Assembly (NCBI GenBank): GCA_041392305.1
Contig: JAWKMJ010000018.1
Coordinates: 1 to 64,000 of the forward strand
Origin: JAGQYP01 sp041392305
Lineage (GTDB): Bacteria > Bacteroidota > Bacteroidia > Flavobacteriales_D > Crocinitomicaceae
DNA: 64,000 nt
Direction of reading: 5' to 3'
Part shown: positions 18,478-27,689 of the stretch, one piece after another
How positions within the stretch are numbered: the stretch's first letter is position 1
Layout of the letters: the number at the start of each line of letters is the position of its first letter
Program-made: the position numbers and the translations under genes
The notes under the pieces: generated by a model
What the model saw: the letters and a program-made list of their open reading frames with translations, nothing else
Told to the model about the DNA's origin: nothing
The model's database searches: none

Positions 18478-19280
18478 AAATATTCGACTTCAACATTCAC
18501 TTGCCAGATTTGAAAGATGATGGCGTAAATGACCGCGTGGCTACAGAGATTCACGCAACAAATCAAGAAATGATTGAACGTCTGGATTATGTTTATGATT
18601 TAAAGAAAGTCCATGGCGGAAACTTCATGGTTTTTAACTCAAGCTTATTCATGGAAAATGATGAATTTGCAAAATATGCTAGAAGTCAAACCGATACAGC
18701 GGCATTTACTTTGCTGATTGATTTTCGTGCCGCGAATGTCTATGAACATATTGAAGCAGGAATAGCCGCAGGAATCAATTGTATAAAATTTCACTCTTAC
18801 CACCAGCAAATTGACTCTTCATGTTATCCTAAGATTATTGAGATATGCAAATACGCTGAAGAAAAAGGATTAATCATTTGTTTGGATGGTTCCTACGGGA
18901 CAAGTAAAATGATCCAGTACGATATTGTAGATTTCATTTGTACAATCGCAGATGCAATTACTAAGACAACAATTATCGTGCTTCACAGTGGAGGATTACA
19001 GTGCTTAAAGATTCTTCTTTTAGCTTTGGAAAAATCCAATATATATTTGGAAACTTCATTAACGCTTCCCTGGTACGAAGGTTCTTCAATTGAACAGGAT
19101 TTAGCTTTTATGTACAAAAAAATGGAAGATCATAAAATTCTTTTTGCTACTGATTCACCTTATATCCCTTTTCAAGATGGATATGACGCAACTATTCGAT
19201 TTTTTGAAAAACACGGATTTTCCTCTGAATTTCAGGAAGGTGTTTTCTACCACAATGCTATACAATTGCTAAACTCCTAA
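18474..19280 (+). CDS. Amidohydrolase-2-like metal-dependent hydrolase
   Basis: This 268-residue TIM-barrel protein starts with IFDFNIHLPD, where the family usually has DxHxH, and so it lacks the first His. Later motifs are INCIKFHSY (Lys/His on strand 4), IVLHSGG and LFATDSPY (the strand 8 Asp). These fit amidohydrolase family 2. It is coupled to the aldolase by an ATGA overlap. The substrate is unknown; it may hydrolyse or decarboxylate an intermediate of the same branch. Confidence 0.75.
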   Translation: MKIFDFNIHLPDLKDDGVNDRVATEIHATNQEMIERLDYVYDLKKVHGGNFMVFNSSLFMENDEFAKYARSQTDTAAFTLLIDFRAANVYEHIEAGIAAGINCIKFHSYHQQIDSSCYPKIIEICKYAEEKGLIICLDGSYGTSKMIQYDIVDFICTIADAITKTTIIVLHSGGLQCLKILLLALEKSNIYLETSLTLPWYEGSSIEQDLAFMYKKMEDHKILFATDSPYIPFQDGYDATIRFFEKHGFSSEFQEGVFYHNAIQLLNS

Positions 19281-19288
19281 ATCTGTCC

Positions 19289-20278
19289 ATGTCTGAAATT
19301 ATCATACTGACGGAAATAGGTGAAAAAATAGGTTTCGGGCATTTTTCAAGATGCTCTTCAATTGCCAAGAAATTAGCTGAAAATTTTTTAGTCAAAATCT
19401 ATCTCCACGTTAAGGGTAAATCAGATTTTCCATTGGAACTTGGACGAGGAATTGAAGTTATTCAGTACAATTGGCTAGAACAAGAACTACCTCAATTTCA
19501 AAAAACCGATTTCGTAATTATTGATTCCTATTTGGCTCCAATTGAAGTTTATAACGCTATTGAAAGCCAAACAGCTCTCTCTCTTGCAATTGATGACTAC
19601 TACAGATTGAAGTATCCGACCTTATTTATTCTGAATCCAAATGTTTCAGCAGATGAAAGAAAATACATCAATCCAAATCGAATGACTGGTAATCAATTTG
19701 TTATTCTAAGAGAACCTTTTATAAAATTGGATGTAAATGATGCTTCAAGTCAATTGAAACAAATATGTATAACTGTTGGTGGAAGTGATTATAGAAATTT
19801 AATCCCAAAATTCTGCGAGCAATTGACTCCAAACTTTCCGAATATAGCGTTTCATATCTTGACCGCAAATCAAGAATACAAAAAGAAATTAGAGGAAAAA
19901 TACCCCCAGAAAAACCTCACTTTTCATGGATTCCTCAATGCGGAAGAAATGGTTGAGATCTTTCAAAATTCAGATATCGCTGTATCTGCTTCGGGTCAAA
20001 CGCTTGGGGAATTAGTAATGACCTCCACCCCTTTCGTTGCCTTTTGTGTGGATATCGATCAACATCCGATTCAACAATTCTATTTAGATCAAAAATTGAT
20101 CCAAGAAAAGATAGAATGGGATGATGAATATTTCATCCATAAAATTGAAAATGGAATAATAAATCTGAAGGATGTGAATAAAAGGCAACAGTTTATAGAA
20201 AAATCTCGTATGCTTATTGATGGAAAAGGTGTAGAACGAATTTGTGAAAGAATTATAAGTGAACTGAATGGAATTTAA
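19289..20278 (+). CDS. pseG: UDP-2,4-diacetamido-2,4,6-trideoxy-AltNAc hydrolase
   Basis: This 329-residue GT-B-like nucleotide-sugar hydrolase starts with IILTEIGEKIGFGHFSRCSS, the PseG GxGHxxR motif. It continues with ITVGGSDYRN, and SGQTLGELVMTSTPFVAF in the UDP-binding half. It releases UDP from the PseH product, giving the free sugar for PseI. It is separated from the amidohydrolase by 8 bases and overlaps the deacetylase gene by 11 bases. Confidence 0.88.
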   Translation: MSEIIILTEIGEKIGFGHFSRCSSIAKKLAENFLVKIYLHVKGKSDFPLELGRGIEVIQYNWLEQELPQFQKTDFVIIDSYLAPIEVYNAIESQTALSLAIDDYYRLKYPTLFILNPNVSADERKYINPNRMTGNQFVILREPFIKLDVNDASSQLKQICITVGGSDYRNLIPKFCEQLTPNFPNIAFHILTANQEYKKKLEEKYPQKNLTFHGFLNAEEMVEIFQNSDIAVSASGQTLGELVMTSTPFVAFCVDIDQHPIQQFYLDQKLIQEKIEWDDEYFIHKIENGIINLKDVNKRQQFIEKSRMLIDGKGVERICERIISELNGI

Positions 20279-20972
20279 GGATAAAAGAATATTACTAATT
20301 GTTGCTCATCCAGACGATGAAATTTTAGGTCCGGGAGCAACTCTTCATCATATTATTAGAACAACAAATTGTAAAACAAAAGTTGTTATTTTGGGAGAAG
20401 GAATAACCTCCAGAGCGGATCAAAGAAATCCGGAAAAATGGCAACAAGAACTTGCAATACATAGAAATAATATACAAAGCGCTGCAGGTGCTATTGGTTA
20501 CGATGAAGTAAGTATTCATGATTTTCCAGACAACCGTTTTGATTCTGTTGATTTATTGGACATCATCAAAGTGGTAGAGAAAGAGAAAGAAATATTCAAT
20601 CCAGATGTAATTTTCACACATCATGGAGGCGATGTAAACATTGACCACCAGCTTACTTTTCAGGCAGTTATTACCGCATGCAGACCCATGGAGCATGAAA
20701 ATGTGAAAACAATTATCACTTTTGAAACAGCTTCAGGAACAGAATGGATTCCTTCAACAGACCCTAGAAAATTTGTCCCTAATTACTTTTACAGATTCCA
20801 AAAGCCTGATCTAGATGCAAAAATCAAGGCAATGGAATCTTATGAATTTGAAAAAAGACCCTTTCCCCACCCTAGATCACCGGAAGCACTAGATATCATT
20901 GCCAAAAGATGGGCAACTGTGATTGGGGCAGAATTCGCTGAAGCATTTTGTATTGTTAGACACATTCAATAA
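20268..20972 (+). CDS. PIG-L/LmbE-family N-deacetylase
   Basis: This 234-residue protein carries the zinc motif IVAHPDDEILGPGATL (His14, Asp16, Asp17) and a distal TFHHGG-like segment, FTHHGGDVNIDHQ. The family removes N-acyl groups from sugars or related amides. A deacetylase is not needed for ordinary Pse. It may expose an amine that the ATP-grasp enzyme then re-acylates, or it may act on another sugar. ATG start inside the pseG end. Confidence 0.85.
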   Translation: MEFKDKRILLIVAHPDDEILGPGATLHHIIRTTNCKTKVVILGEGITSRADQRNPEKWQQELAIHRNNIQSAAGAIGYDEVSIHDFPDNRFDSVDLLDIIKVVEKEKEIFNPDVIFTHHGGDVNIDHQLTFQAVITACRPMEHENVKTIITFETASGTEWIPSTDPRKFVPNYFYRFQKPDLDAKIKAMESYEFEKRPFPHPRSPEALDIIAKRWATVIGAEFAEAFCIVRHIQ

Positions 20973-20983
20973 ATTTTCTGGTC

Positions 20984-22471
20984 TTGGGCATAATTCAAAA
21001 ACAAGCTATTAAATCAACTTTCTTTTCTTACGCAGGTACGATTTTCGGCTTTCTAAATGCAAGTATTTTAATGCCTAAGATTTTGCTTTCCTCGGATATT
21101 GGATTGCTTACTTTCGTGAATTCCACTACCAAAATAATGGCAGCAATCTTTACCCTAGGTGTTCCATTGATTACTCAAAATCTATTCACCCGATATAAAA
21201 ATCCAAACAATAAGAATAATGGTTTCCTTTCCCTTATCATCTGGATTACTTTACTTGGAGCCATCCTGGGTTCTTTACTCTTTTTTCTGTTAAAAGATCA
21301 GTTAATTAGTTCTGAAAACAATGCGGCCAAGTATTATGTCTTTTTTAGTTTAAGTTGGGTGATTTTATTTGTGTTCAGGCTTTTATTCCTCAATTTGGAC
21401 ATCTATCTCAGGATGAATCAAAAAACTGTACTTGGAGTATTTTTAGAAAACTTTCTAACCAAAATTATTTTCCTGTTCGGATTAATCGCATACATTTTAG
21501 GCATTGTCCATTTTGATGGGGTTTATTGGATGAACATATTAGCCATGTCTTTCCCTGGATTAATAATTTTATTGTATCTAATTTCTAGAAAAGAACGTTT
21601 TTTTTCCTTCAAATATATTAAGCGTTATACTGTTAGAGGAAGAGAAATTGGAAATCTGGCTTTGTTTGGAATGATTGGAGGAATCGGCTCTACTTTCGTT
21701 ACTGATATTGACAAATACATGATTTCAAACTCCATAAATCTTAGTGCCACTGGAATCTATTCTGTTATGATGCTTTTTGGAATGTTCACCTCCATTTCCT
21801 CTATCAATTTAAAACGAATTGCAACGCCTGTTGTCGCTGATTCATGGAAAAATAAGGACATGAAAAACATAGATACGATCTACAAAAAAAGTGCTGTAAC
21901 TCAGTTTCTTATTGGTTTTTACATCTTTTTGGGTATTTGGTTTTGTATTGATTATGTAATGCAACTACTTCATTTTGAGGTGCTTTATAGTTATGCGAAA
22001 AATGTAATCCTATTCATTGCTTTAGGACAAATAATTGAACTAGCTACAGGAGTCAACGCAGAGATTATTGCCACCTCCAAAAGCTATAAATGGAATACCT
22101 TTTTCTATCTTTCACTTGTTGGGATAGTCTACACTTCTAACCTGATTTTTATCCCTATTTATGGTATAGAAGGAGCGGCATTGGCTACTGCAGTAAGTTT
22201 TCTGATCGTGAACGTTGCTAGGTACTTTTTGCTGAAAATTAAATACAATTTATCACCATTTTCTAAAGAACTTGGAATTGCAATTCTTATTGGTCTATTC
22301 GTATTTGCTTTGCTCTCTTTTATTCCTGTTTTCCAAAATGGAATTCTCGGAATTCTTTTGAATGGCATACTAGTAACTGTGATATTCTGGGGACTTACCT
22401 ATGTTACCAAAATTAGTTTGGAGGTAAATGGATTAATCATTAAAATGTCCAAATTTTTGAATTCCAAATAA
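20984..22471 (+). CDS. Wzx-like polysaccharide flippase (MATE/MVF fold)
   Basis: This is a 495-residue membrane protein with about 12-14 helices, read from a TTG at 20984. The N-terminal KQAIKSTFFSYAGTIFGFLN, the LTFVNSTTKIMA loop and a central SINLSATGIYSVMMLFG segment are typical of O-unit or lipid-linked oligosaccharide flippases. It probably moves a Pse-containing glycan across the inner membrane. No Wzy polymerase or Pse glycosyltransferase is seen in the cluster. It overlaps the next gene by one base (TAATG). Confidence 0.85.
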   Translation: MGIIQKQAIKSTFFSYAGTIFGFLNASILMPKILLSSDIGLLTFVNSTTKIMAAIFTLGVPLITQNLFTRYKNPNNKNNGFLSLIIWITLLGAILGSLLFFLLKDQLISSENNAAKYYVFFSLSWVILFVFRLLFLNLDIYLRMNQKTVLGVFLENFLTKIIFLFGLIAYILGIVHFDGVYWMNILAMSFPGLIILLYLISRKERFFSFKYIKRYTVRGREIGNLALFGMIGGIGSTFVTDIDKYMISNSINLSATGIYSVMMLFGMFTSISSINLKRIATPVVADSWKNKDMKNIDTIYKKSAVTQFLIGFYIFLGIWFCIDYVMQLLHFEVLYSYAKNVILFIALGQIIELATGVNAEIIATSKSYKWNTFFYLSLVGIVYTSNLIFIPIYGIEGAALATAVSFLIVNVARYFLLKIKYNLSPFSKELGIAILIGLFVFALLSFIPVFQNGILGILLNGILVTVIFWGLTYVTKISLEVNGLIIKMSKFLNSK

Positions 22472-23052
22472 TGAAAAAGTATCACTACTTTAAAATCTAT
22501 AAACCCTATGGAATGCTATCTCAATTCTCCAAAACAATTCCCGAAGAATATACTCTAAAAGATCTTGGGTTCGATTTTCCAAAGGATGTCTACCCTGTTG
22601 GACGGCTAGATAAAGATAGTGAGGGATTGCTTATGCTGACAAATGACCAGCATTTCCAGCAGCGACATACAGATCCCAAAAGTGAAATTGAAAAAACCTA
22701 TTGGGTTCAATTAGATGGACAAATCAATAAAGAAGCATTAGAACGATTTGAAAAAGGGAATATTTCGATAAAACTCAAAACTGGCATCTATACCTGTAAA
22801 AAAGCTAAGGCTAGAATGCTGGAATCTTCTGAATTTGAAACCATTCCTGATCGTAATCCCCCAATTCGTTTTCGAAAAAATATACCAACTTCTTGGGTTG
22901 AAATTAAACTTACTGAAGGCAAAAACAGACAGATAAGAAAAATGACTGCTCAAATTGGGTTCCCAACTTTGAGACTTATTCGTGTTCAATCTGGATCTAT
23001 TAATATTCCCGCCTTTCATGCAGGAGATGTTCAAGCATTCGTATTAGATTAA
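22471..23052 (+). CDS. RluE/RsuA-type rRNA pseudouridine synthase
   Basis: This 193-residue protein has only the catalytic domain. The start is HYFKIYKPYGMLSQF, the catalytic Asp lies in VYPVGRLDKDSEGLLMLTND, and EGKNRQIRKM is the conserved C-terminal motif. No S4 domain is present, as in RluE. It isomerises uridine in rRNA, probably 23S. Its housekeeping role does not fit the sugar operon; it is coupled by TAATG to the flippase, marking the operon's end. Confidence 0.88.
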   Translation: MKKYHYFKIYKPYGMLSQFSKTIPEEYTLKDLGFDFPKDVYPVGRLDKDSEGLLMLTNDQHFQQRHTDPKSEIEKTYWVQLDGQINKEALERFEKGNISIKLKTGIYTCKKAKARMLESSEFETIPDRNPPIRFRKNIPTSWVEIKLTEGKNRQIRKMTAQIGFPTLRLIRVQSGSINIPAFHAGDVQAFVLD

Positions 23053-24525
23053 TTAATCAATCACAATATATGAACCAAATTTGAGCTCAGAAGAATTTTT
23101 AACTCCAAAATCAGGCGAATAGGCTTTGTAATATACTCTTGTATTGAATCGATTAATTTGAATTGGAATAATTCTGCCAAATAAATCAGATTGCCCTTTA
23201 TCCAAAAGTTTCCAGTCTTTTTTTGAAAATCCCAGATCTGTCGCAGCAGATTCTGATTGAAAAATTGGGCTAAGATCATGACTTCCAGAAAAAAGGAGAA
23301 AGGATGGAAACTGTGTAATTCTTCTAAGCTGATAATCCACCTCGGACCTTGTACTTTTAAACAGCATCGAATCTGCTGGATATCCTAGTCCTGCAAATGC
23401 GAAATCCTGCCAAACGATCACACCTAAAGAATCACAAAAATCATAAAATTGATTGGAAGGATATCCCCCTCCACCATCAACATGAACCATATTTACCTCT
23501 GTGGTAGCCAGCTTTTTAAAAAAATTAGTGTAATACGCTCCCTGAGCTTCAGGGTCTGCAAAATACCGATGTCGATAAACAGTAGTGGTCAAATCCAATT
23601 CTAAACCTTCCATTTCAAAGGTGAAATCATCCTCTTCCTTTGGATTCTGAATCAATTCTATCTTGTTAAATCCTATTTTGTATTCCAATTCAACTTCTTC
23701 CTGGTATTCCTTCCCATCCAATCGCATAAACGAAACCTTCATCTTGTCTTTTATAAAATCAGGGCTTCCCAATCCTCTCGGATACCAAAATTTGAAATCG
23801 TCTATAAAAAATGTCCAAATAATGTCTCTATCTCTTCCTGTTAGAATTTTCTCTTCATGGGTAAAATAATTCGATTCAAACTTATATTGTCCTGATTCAA
23901 ACACATCGGCTCTTAGTTTAGCCAAAACTTTCACCCTACCTTCTGTGTCCGATAACATTTTGAAATTGAGGGCCTTCACCTGTGTATGTTCTACCCCAAT
24001 AAGTCTCATTTTTCCAAATGTTCCTATTGTTTGCTCTTTAAACATATATCTGGGTTGTCGCACCTCCATTTCTACGCTAAGTTTCTTCATTTTCTCAGTT
24101 AGATCTGTATTGCGCTTTTTCCAAACTTTTTCCATTACCCAACTGGCAGGAATAAACTCTAATACAATTTCATTCTCCCCCGGAAGCAGACTTTCTTTAA
24201 TGTTTTTGTCAAAAAGACTAAAAAAATTCTTTATAGTATCTAAAGGCTCTCCGTTAATCAAAATCGCGCAAAAAGGAGTCACACCTTCTATTTGAAGCCG
24301 TACCGTTTTCATATCCAGTACTTCAAGAGGTACCTCAATTGTTTTCTTTAGTCTGAAATACGCATCTCCTTTATAGTCAGGTTCTACCTTTGATAAATCT
24401 GCTGGGAGTTGTACATTTTTCCAATCTCCTGAACCAATTTTATACTGCCAATTACCAGAAAGTTCTATTTCCTGTGCCAAGGAAAAAAAAGAAAATACAA
24501 TGAATATCCAAATTAAATTTCTCAA
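23053..24525 (-). CDS. Degenerate GH2 (beta-mannosidase-like) protein, probably inactive
   Basis: This 490-residue secreted protein has a signal peptide ending at SLAQ. Residues 18-130 resemble the GH2 sugar-binding jelly roll (LSGNWQYKIGSGDWKNVQLP). The TIM-barrel start (DGGGGYPSNQFYDFCDSLGVIVWQDFAFAG, 350-379) is clearly mannosidase-like. At 412-417 it reads FSGSHD where active enzymes have WCGNNE, so the acid/base Glu is Asp417. The protein stops before the nucleophile region. It converges head to tail with the RluE gene without a gap. It may be a carbohydrate-binding pseudoenzyme or an eroding gene. Confidence 0.7.
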   Translation of the reverse strand: MRNLIWIFIVFSFFSLAQEIELSGNWQYKIGSGDWKNVQLPADLSKVEPDYKGDAYFRLKKTIEVPLEVLDMKTVRLQIEGVTPFCAILINGEPLDTIKNFFSLFDKNIKESLLPGENEIVLEFIPASWVMEKVWKKRNTDLTEKMKKLSVEMEVRQPRYMFKEQTIGTFGKMRLIGVEHTQVKALNFKMLSDTEGRVKVLAKLRADVFESGQYKFESNYFTHEEKILTGRDRDIIWTFFIDDFKFWYPRGLGSPDFIKDKMKVSFMRLDGKEYQEEVELEYKIGFNKIELIQNPKEEDDFTFEMEGLELDLTTTVYRHRYFADPEAQGAYYTNFFKKLATTEVNMVHVDGGGGYPSNQFYDFCDSLGVIVWQDFAFAGLGYPADSMLFKSTRSEVDYQLRRITQFPSFLLFSGSHDLSPIFQSESAATDLGFSKKDWKLLDKGQSDLFGRIIPIQINRFNTRVYYKAYSPDFGVKNSSELKFGSYIVID

Positions 24526-24927
24526 TGGTTCCTAGATTGTAATTTCAAATTTAACACTTCCTACTAAATGAGGACTCAATTTAAATCAAAAATAGGGGGT
24601 TTATTATGCTTTCCTAAGAATGAAGAAATGTTAAACTTCTGTTAAGTATTGTTAAAGTAGCATTTAGAGTGTAACAAATTGTATAATTTAGTGTTACATA
24701 AATAAGCAACAAAGTAAATTTTCATTAGGTCCCCCGCCCGGGGCGATCTTAAAGCAACAAAGTAGTCTTAGCCGCCCTCCAGAGGCGGCTTTTTTTTGTC
24801 TTAAACATTTATAGTCAATGATCTAAGGAATCGAAATCAAAATTCATCCGCCAAAAACACTAAAACATACCCTCAAATAGCACATTCACCGATATTTTTA
24901 ATATTTTAGCCGATTCAAATTTTTGGA
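24526..24927. other. 402-base non-coding stretch between divergent genes
   Basis: It holds promoter space for the minus-strand GH2-like gene and the plus-strand RND gene. A 13-base direct repeat AAGCAACAAAGTA lies at 24704-24716 and 24752-24764. A GC-rich patch (CCCCCGCCCGGGGCG) lies between them, and a strong terminator lies at 24770-24797. I see no ORF. The repeat-hairpin-terminator layout could be a small RNA or the end of a leader. Confidence 0.5.
24770..24797 (+). terminator. Rho-independent terminator
   Basis: Perfect 7-bp stem AGCCGCC/GGCGGCT (24770-24776 and 24784-24790) with a 7-base loop, followed by eight T. No annotated gene precedes it on the plus strand for more than 1.7 kb, so it must end an unannotated transcript. 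Confidence 0.8.
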
Positions 24928-27198
24928 ATGTTTTTTACAAGGAAGAAGAGTATTTTCTTTATCATATTGTTTACCCTTATTGCTGGGGTTCAAGCCTTTT
25001 TTGCTACGAAAACTGGTTTTGATCACAATTTCGATACTTTTTTTCCTGAAGAAGGAGATGACCGCGAATATTTCGAGCATTTCAGAGAAGTCTTTGGTTC
25101 TGAAAACGACTTTTTAATCATCGGTGTCCATAACGATTCAGGAATATTTAATGAAAAGTTCTTGACTCAAGTTGACAGTTTCACCCGAGTACTCGGCAAA
25201 TTAAAAGATATTGAATTCGTTCAGTCGCCTACGAATTTGAATTTTGTTGTCAAAGATATGTTCGGAGCGGTCTATGAAATCCCCTATATCCACATTCACG
25301 ATAGAGAAAAGCTTTTGAATGATTCTATTCAGTTAATGAAATCCTCCACCATGGTGGGGAGTTTTATTTCCGACGATGCCAAATCTATCTCCATTTATGT
25401 GAAGCATAAGGACAATCTGGATGTTGAAGAGTCAATAGCATTGCTTGAAAACCTGCAAAAAACTACCGATGAATTTCAATTCGACCAAACACACATGGGA
25501 GGTAGAATTGTGGGGCATATTTTCTTCACTGATCTAACTAGTAAAGAAATTGTTTTACTGGTAGCCGCAAGTGTCGTTCTCATTATCATATTCTTGTTCA
25601 TCACCTTTAAATCCTGGTACGGTATCCTTATTCCTTTCGGGGTAGTTGCGTTAACCGTAATCTTCGTGGTAGGATTAATGGGCGAAACAGGAAAAAACTT
25701 GAATATTGTTTTGAATGCACTTCCAACTGTTCTTATGGTAGTCGGAATAAGTGGTGTGGTCCATTTTCTTTCAAAATATCTTCAAGAATTGCGAAAAGGC
25801 TTGCACAAGTTTGAGGCCTTGAAAAAGACACTCAAGGAAGTAGGGTTTGCTCTTGCTTTCACTTCTACAACTACCATTGTTGGATTTGCTTCCTTAACTA
25901 CTTCAAATATTCCTCCGATTATAACATTTGGTTTATACACGGCAATAGGTGTTGCTTTTTGCTTGATTCTCTCACTTGTTTTTATGCCTTCCATCCTTTA
26001 CTTAATGAAGGAACCTAAACTTGATCACACCTATAAAGAAGGAAAATTATGGGATCACAAACTTAGAGACATGTTCCTTTGGTTAATTCGACATAAAAAG
26101 TTAGTGCTTTCTTCGTTTGGAATTCTTTTGGCCGTTTCGATTTACGGTACTTTTCAAATTAAGCCAAATAATTACATCATGGAAGATCTGAAAGAGGATA
26201 ATCCAATGATGAAAAGCTATAATTTTTTAGAAAATAATTTTGCAGGTGCCCGTCCCTTCGAATTAGGAATTCAACTTAAAGATACAAGTAAGTCGGTTTA
26301 TGATCCGGATATTGTTCGCCTTATTAATGAAATTGAAGAGTTTGCCATTCAGAATTACAATTTAGGTGGGGTTTTTTCAATTGCAATGATGGCGAAATCA
26401 ACGAATGTTGGAAATCACGGGGGAATGCAGGAGTATTTTGAGCTTCCGGAAAAAGACAAGGAATTGAAAAAAATCCTTAAAGATATTCGTCGCTATGCCG
26501 ACAAGGATAAACTCAATCGAATCATTGACTCTACTCAGCATGAAACAAGAATTTCAGCGAGAATGGGTGACTTAGGTTCTTACAACACAGCCCCTCTTCA
26601 TGCTAAATTTTTGGAATTCATCAATCAACCCAAATATAATGATGTTTTAGACGTGCATATTACAGGAGGTCCATATTTAATGGAATTAAACAATGAAATG
26701 CTGGTGAATAATGTCTTAATGGGTCTGATCATTGCTTTCGTTATTATTGGCATCATAATTGGACTTATGTACAGATCGTTTGTAATCATTATTTTAACCC
26801 TGATTCCAAATATTATTCCTTTGCTAATGGTGGCAGGAATTATGGGGTACTTCAATATTGATCTGAAACTTTCGACGTCAATTGTGTTTACAATAGCATT
26901 TGGAATTGCAGTGGACGACACAATACATTTTTTAAGCAAATACAGAATTGAATTGAAAAAAGGATTCTCAAAGATGATTGCTCTTAAAAATACATTTGAG
27001 GGTACAGGAAAAGCAATTGTACTTACTACAATTGTGTTAAGTGGTGGATTCCTTACTCTATGTGTTTCGGATTATCTCGGCTCGTTCTATATTGGAATTT
27101 TAGTGAGCTTGACACTAGTATTTGCGTTGTTGAGTGACTTAGTTTTATTGCCGGTACTCCTTATCTTGTTTTACAACCCAAAAATCAAGAAAAAATGA
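24928..27198 (+). CDS. RND-superfamily exporter (MMPL/HAE3 type)
   Basis: This is a 756-residue membrane protein with two repeats, each having a periplasmic loop and six helices. TM1 is at 7-27, the first loop is about 30-200, helices continue to about 365, a second TM1-like helix is near 385-400, and the last six helices start at about 595. The Asp-rich FAIAVDDTIHFLSKYR (TM4 of the second half) and GISGVVHFLSKYLQEL (first half) are the conserved RND motif. Such exporters move lipids or hydrophobic compounds; the substrate is unknown. It overlaps the DUF2147 gene by 4 bases. Confidence 0.85.
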   Translation: MFFTRKKSIFFIILFTLIAGVQAFFATKTGFDHNFDTFFPEEGDDREYFEHFREVFGSENDFLIIGVHNDSGIFNEKFLTQVDSFTRVLGKLKDIEFVQSPTNLNFVVKDMFGAVYEIPYIHIHDREKLLNDSIQLMKSSTMVGSFISDDAKSISIYVKHKDNLDVEESIALLENLQKTTDEFQFDQTHMGGRIVGHIFFTDLTSKEIVLLVAASVVLIIIFLFITFKSWYGILIPFGVVALTVIFVVGLMGETGKNLNIVLNALPTVLMVVGISGVVHFLSKYLQELRKGLHKFEALKKTLKEVGFALAFTSTTTIVGFASLTTSNIPPIITFGLYTAIGVAFCLILSLVFMPSILYLMKEPKLDHTYKEGKLWDHKLRDMFLWLIRHKKLVLSSFGILLAVSIYGTFQIKPNNYIMEDLKEDNPMMKSYNFLENNFAGARPFELGIQLKDTSKSVYDPDIVRLINEIEEFAIQNYNLGGVFSIAMMAKSTNVGNHGGMQEYFELPEKDKELKKILKDIRRYADKDKLNRIIDSTQHETRISARMGDLGSYNTAPLHAKFLEFINQPKYNDVLDVHITGGPYLMELNNEMLVNNVLMGLIIAFVIIGIIIGLMYRSFVIIILTLIPNIIPLLMVAGIMGYFNIDLKLSTSIVFTIAFGIAVDDTIHFLSKYRIELKKGFSKMIALKNTFEGTGKAIVLTTIVLSGGFLTLCVSDYLGSFYIGILVSLTLVFALLSDLVLLPVLLILFYNPKIKKK

Positions 27199-27650
27199 AA
27201 CAACTGATCTTTGTTCTAGCCTTGGTATTTTCTTCCATTATTGTCGCTCAAAACTGGAAACAATCAGACTATGTAGGAAAATGGAGAACTTACGATGATA
27301 AAACCGGAGAACCCAACGGAAAAATCGAACTTTATCTTTCCAATGGGAGCATTGTAGCTAAAGTCCTTGAAGGACCTTATGTGCGAAATGCGGATGGATC
27401 TATGGCTAAAGACGTAAAAAATCCGGATGAAAAGCTAAGAACAAGATTAATCCTTGGAATGAATTTTTTATATGGCTTTCAATGGGATGCAGAAAACACA
27501 AGATGGATCAAAGGACGAGTTTATGACTCAAGATCAGGAAATACATACTCGGCAAAGCTCGAACTTGTAGAAAAAGATAAAATGAAACTGACGGGGTATA
27601 TGGGAATCACCCTTTTTGGGAAATCTGTTTACTGGACCCGCCTCAAATAA
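27195..27650 (+). CDS. Secreted DUF2147 protein
   Basis: This 151-residue protein has a signal peptide (ending IVAQ). The DUF2147 pattern is VGKWRTYDDKTGEPNGKIELY, then GMNFLYGFQWDAENTRWIKGRVYDSRSGNTY and a C-terminal LTGYMGITLFGKSVYWTR. These periplasmic small beta proteins have no settled function. Its ATGA overlap with the RND exporter suggests they work together, perhaps as a binding partner. Confidence 0.85.
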   Translation: MKQLIFVLALVFSSIIVAQNWKQSDYVGKWRTYDDKTGEPNGKIELYLSNGSIVAKVLEGPYVRNADGSMAKDVKNPDEKLRTRLILGMNFLYGFQWDAENTRWIKGRVYDSRSGNTYSAKLELVEKDKMKLTGYMGITLFGKSVYWTRLK

Positions 27651-27689
27651 TTTCTACATCTTTAATTTCCACCCTGCTTCGTTTACTTT

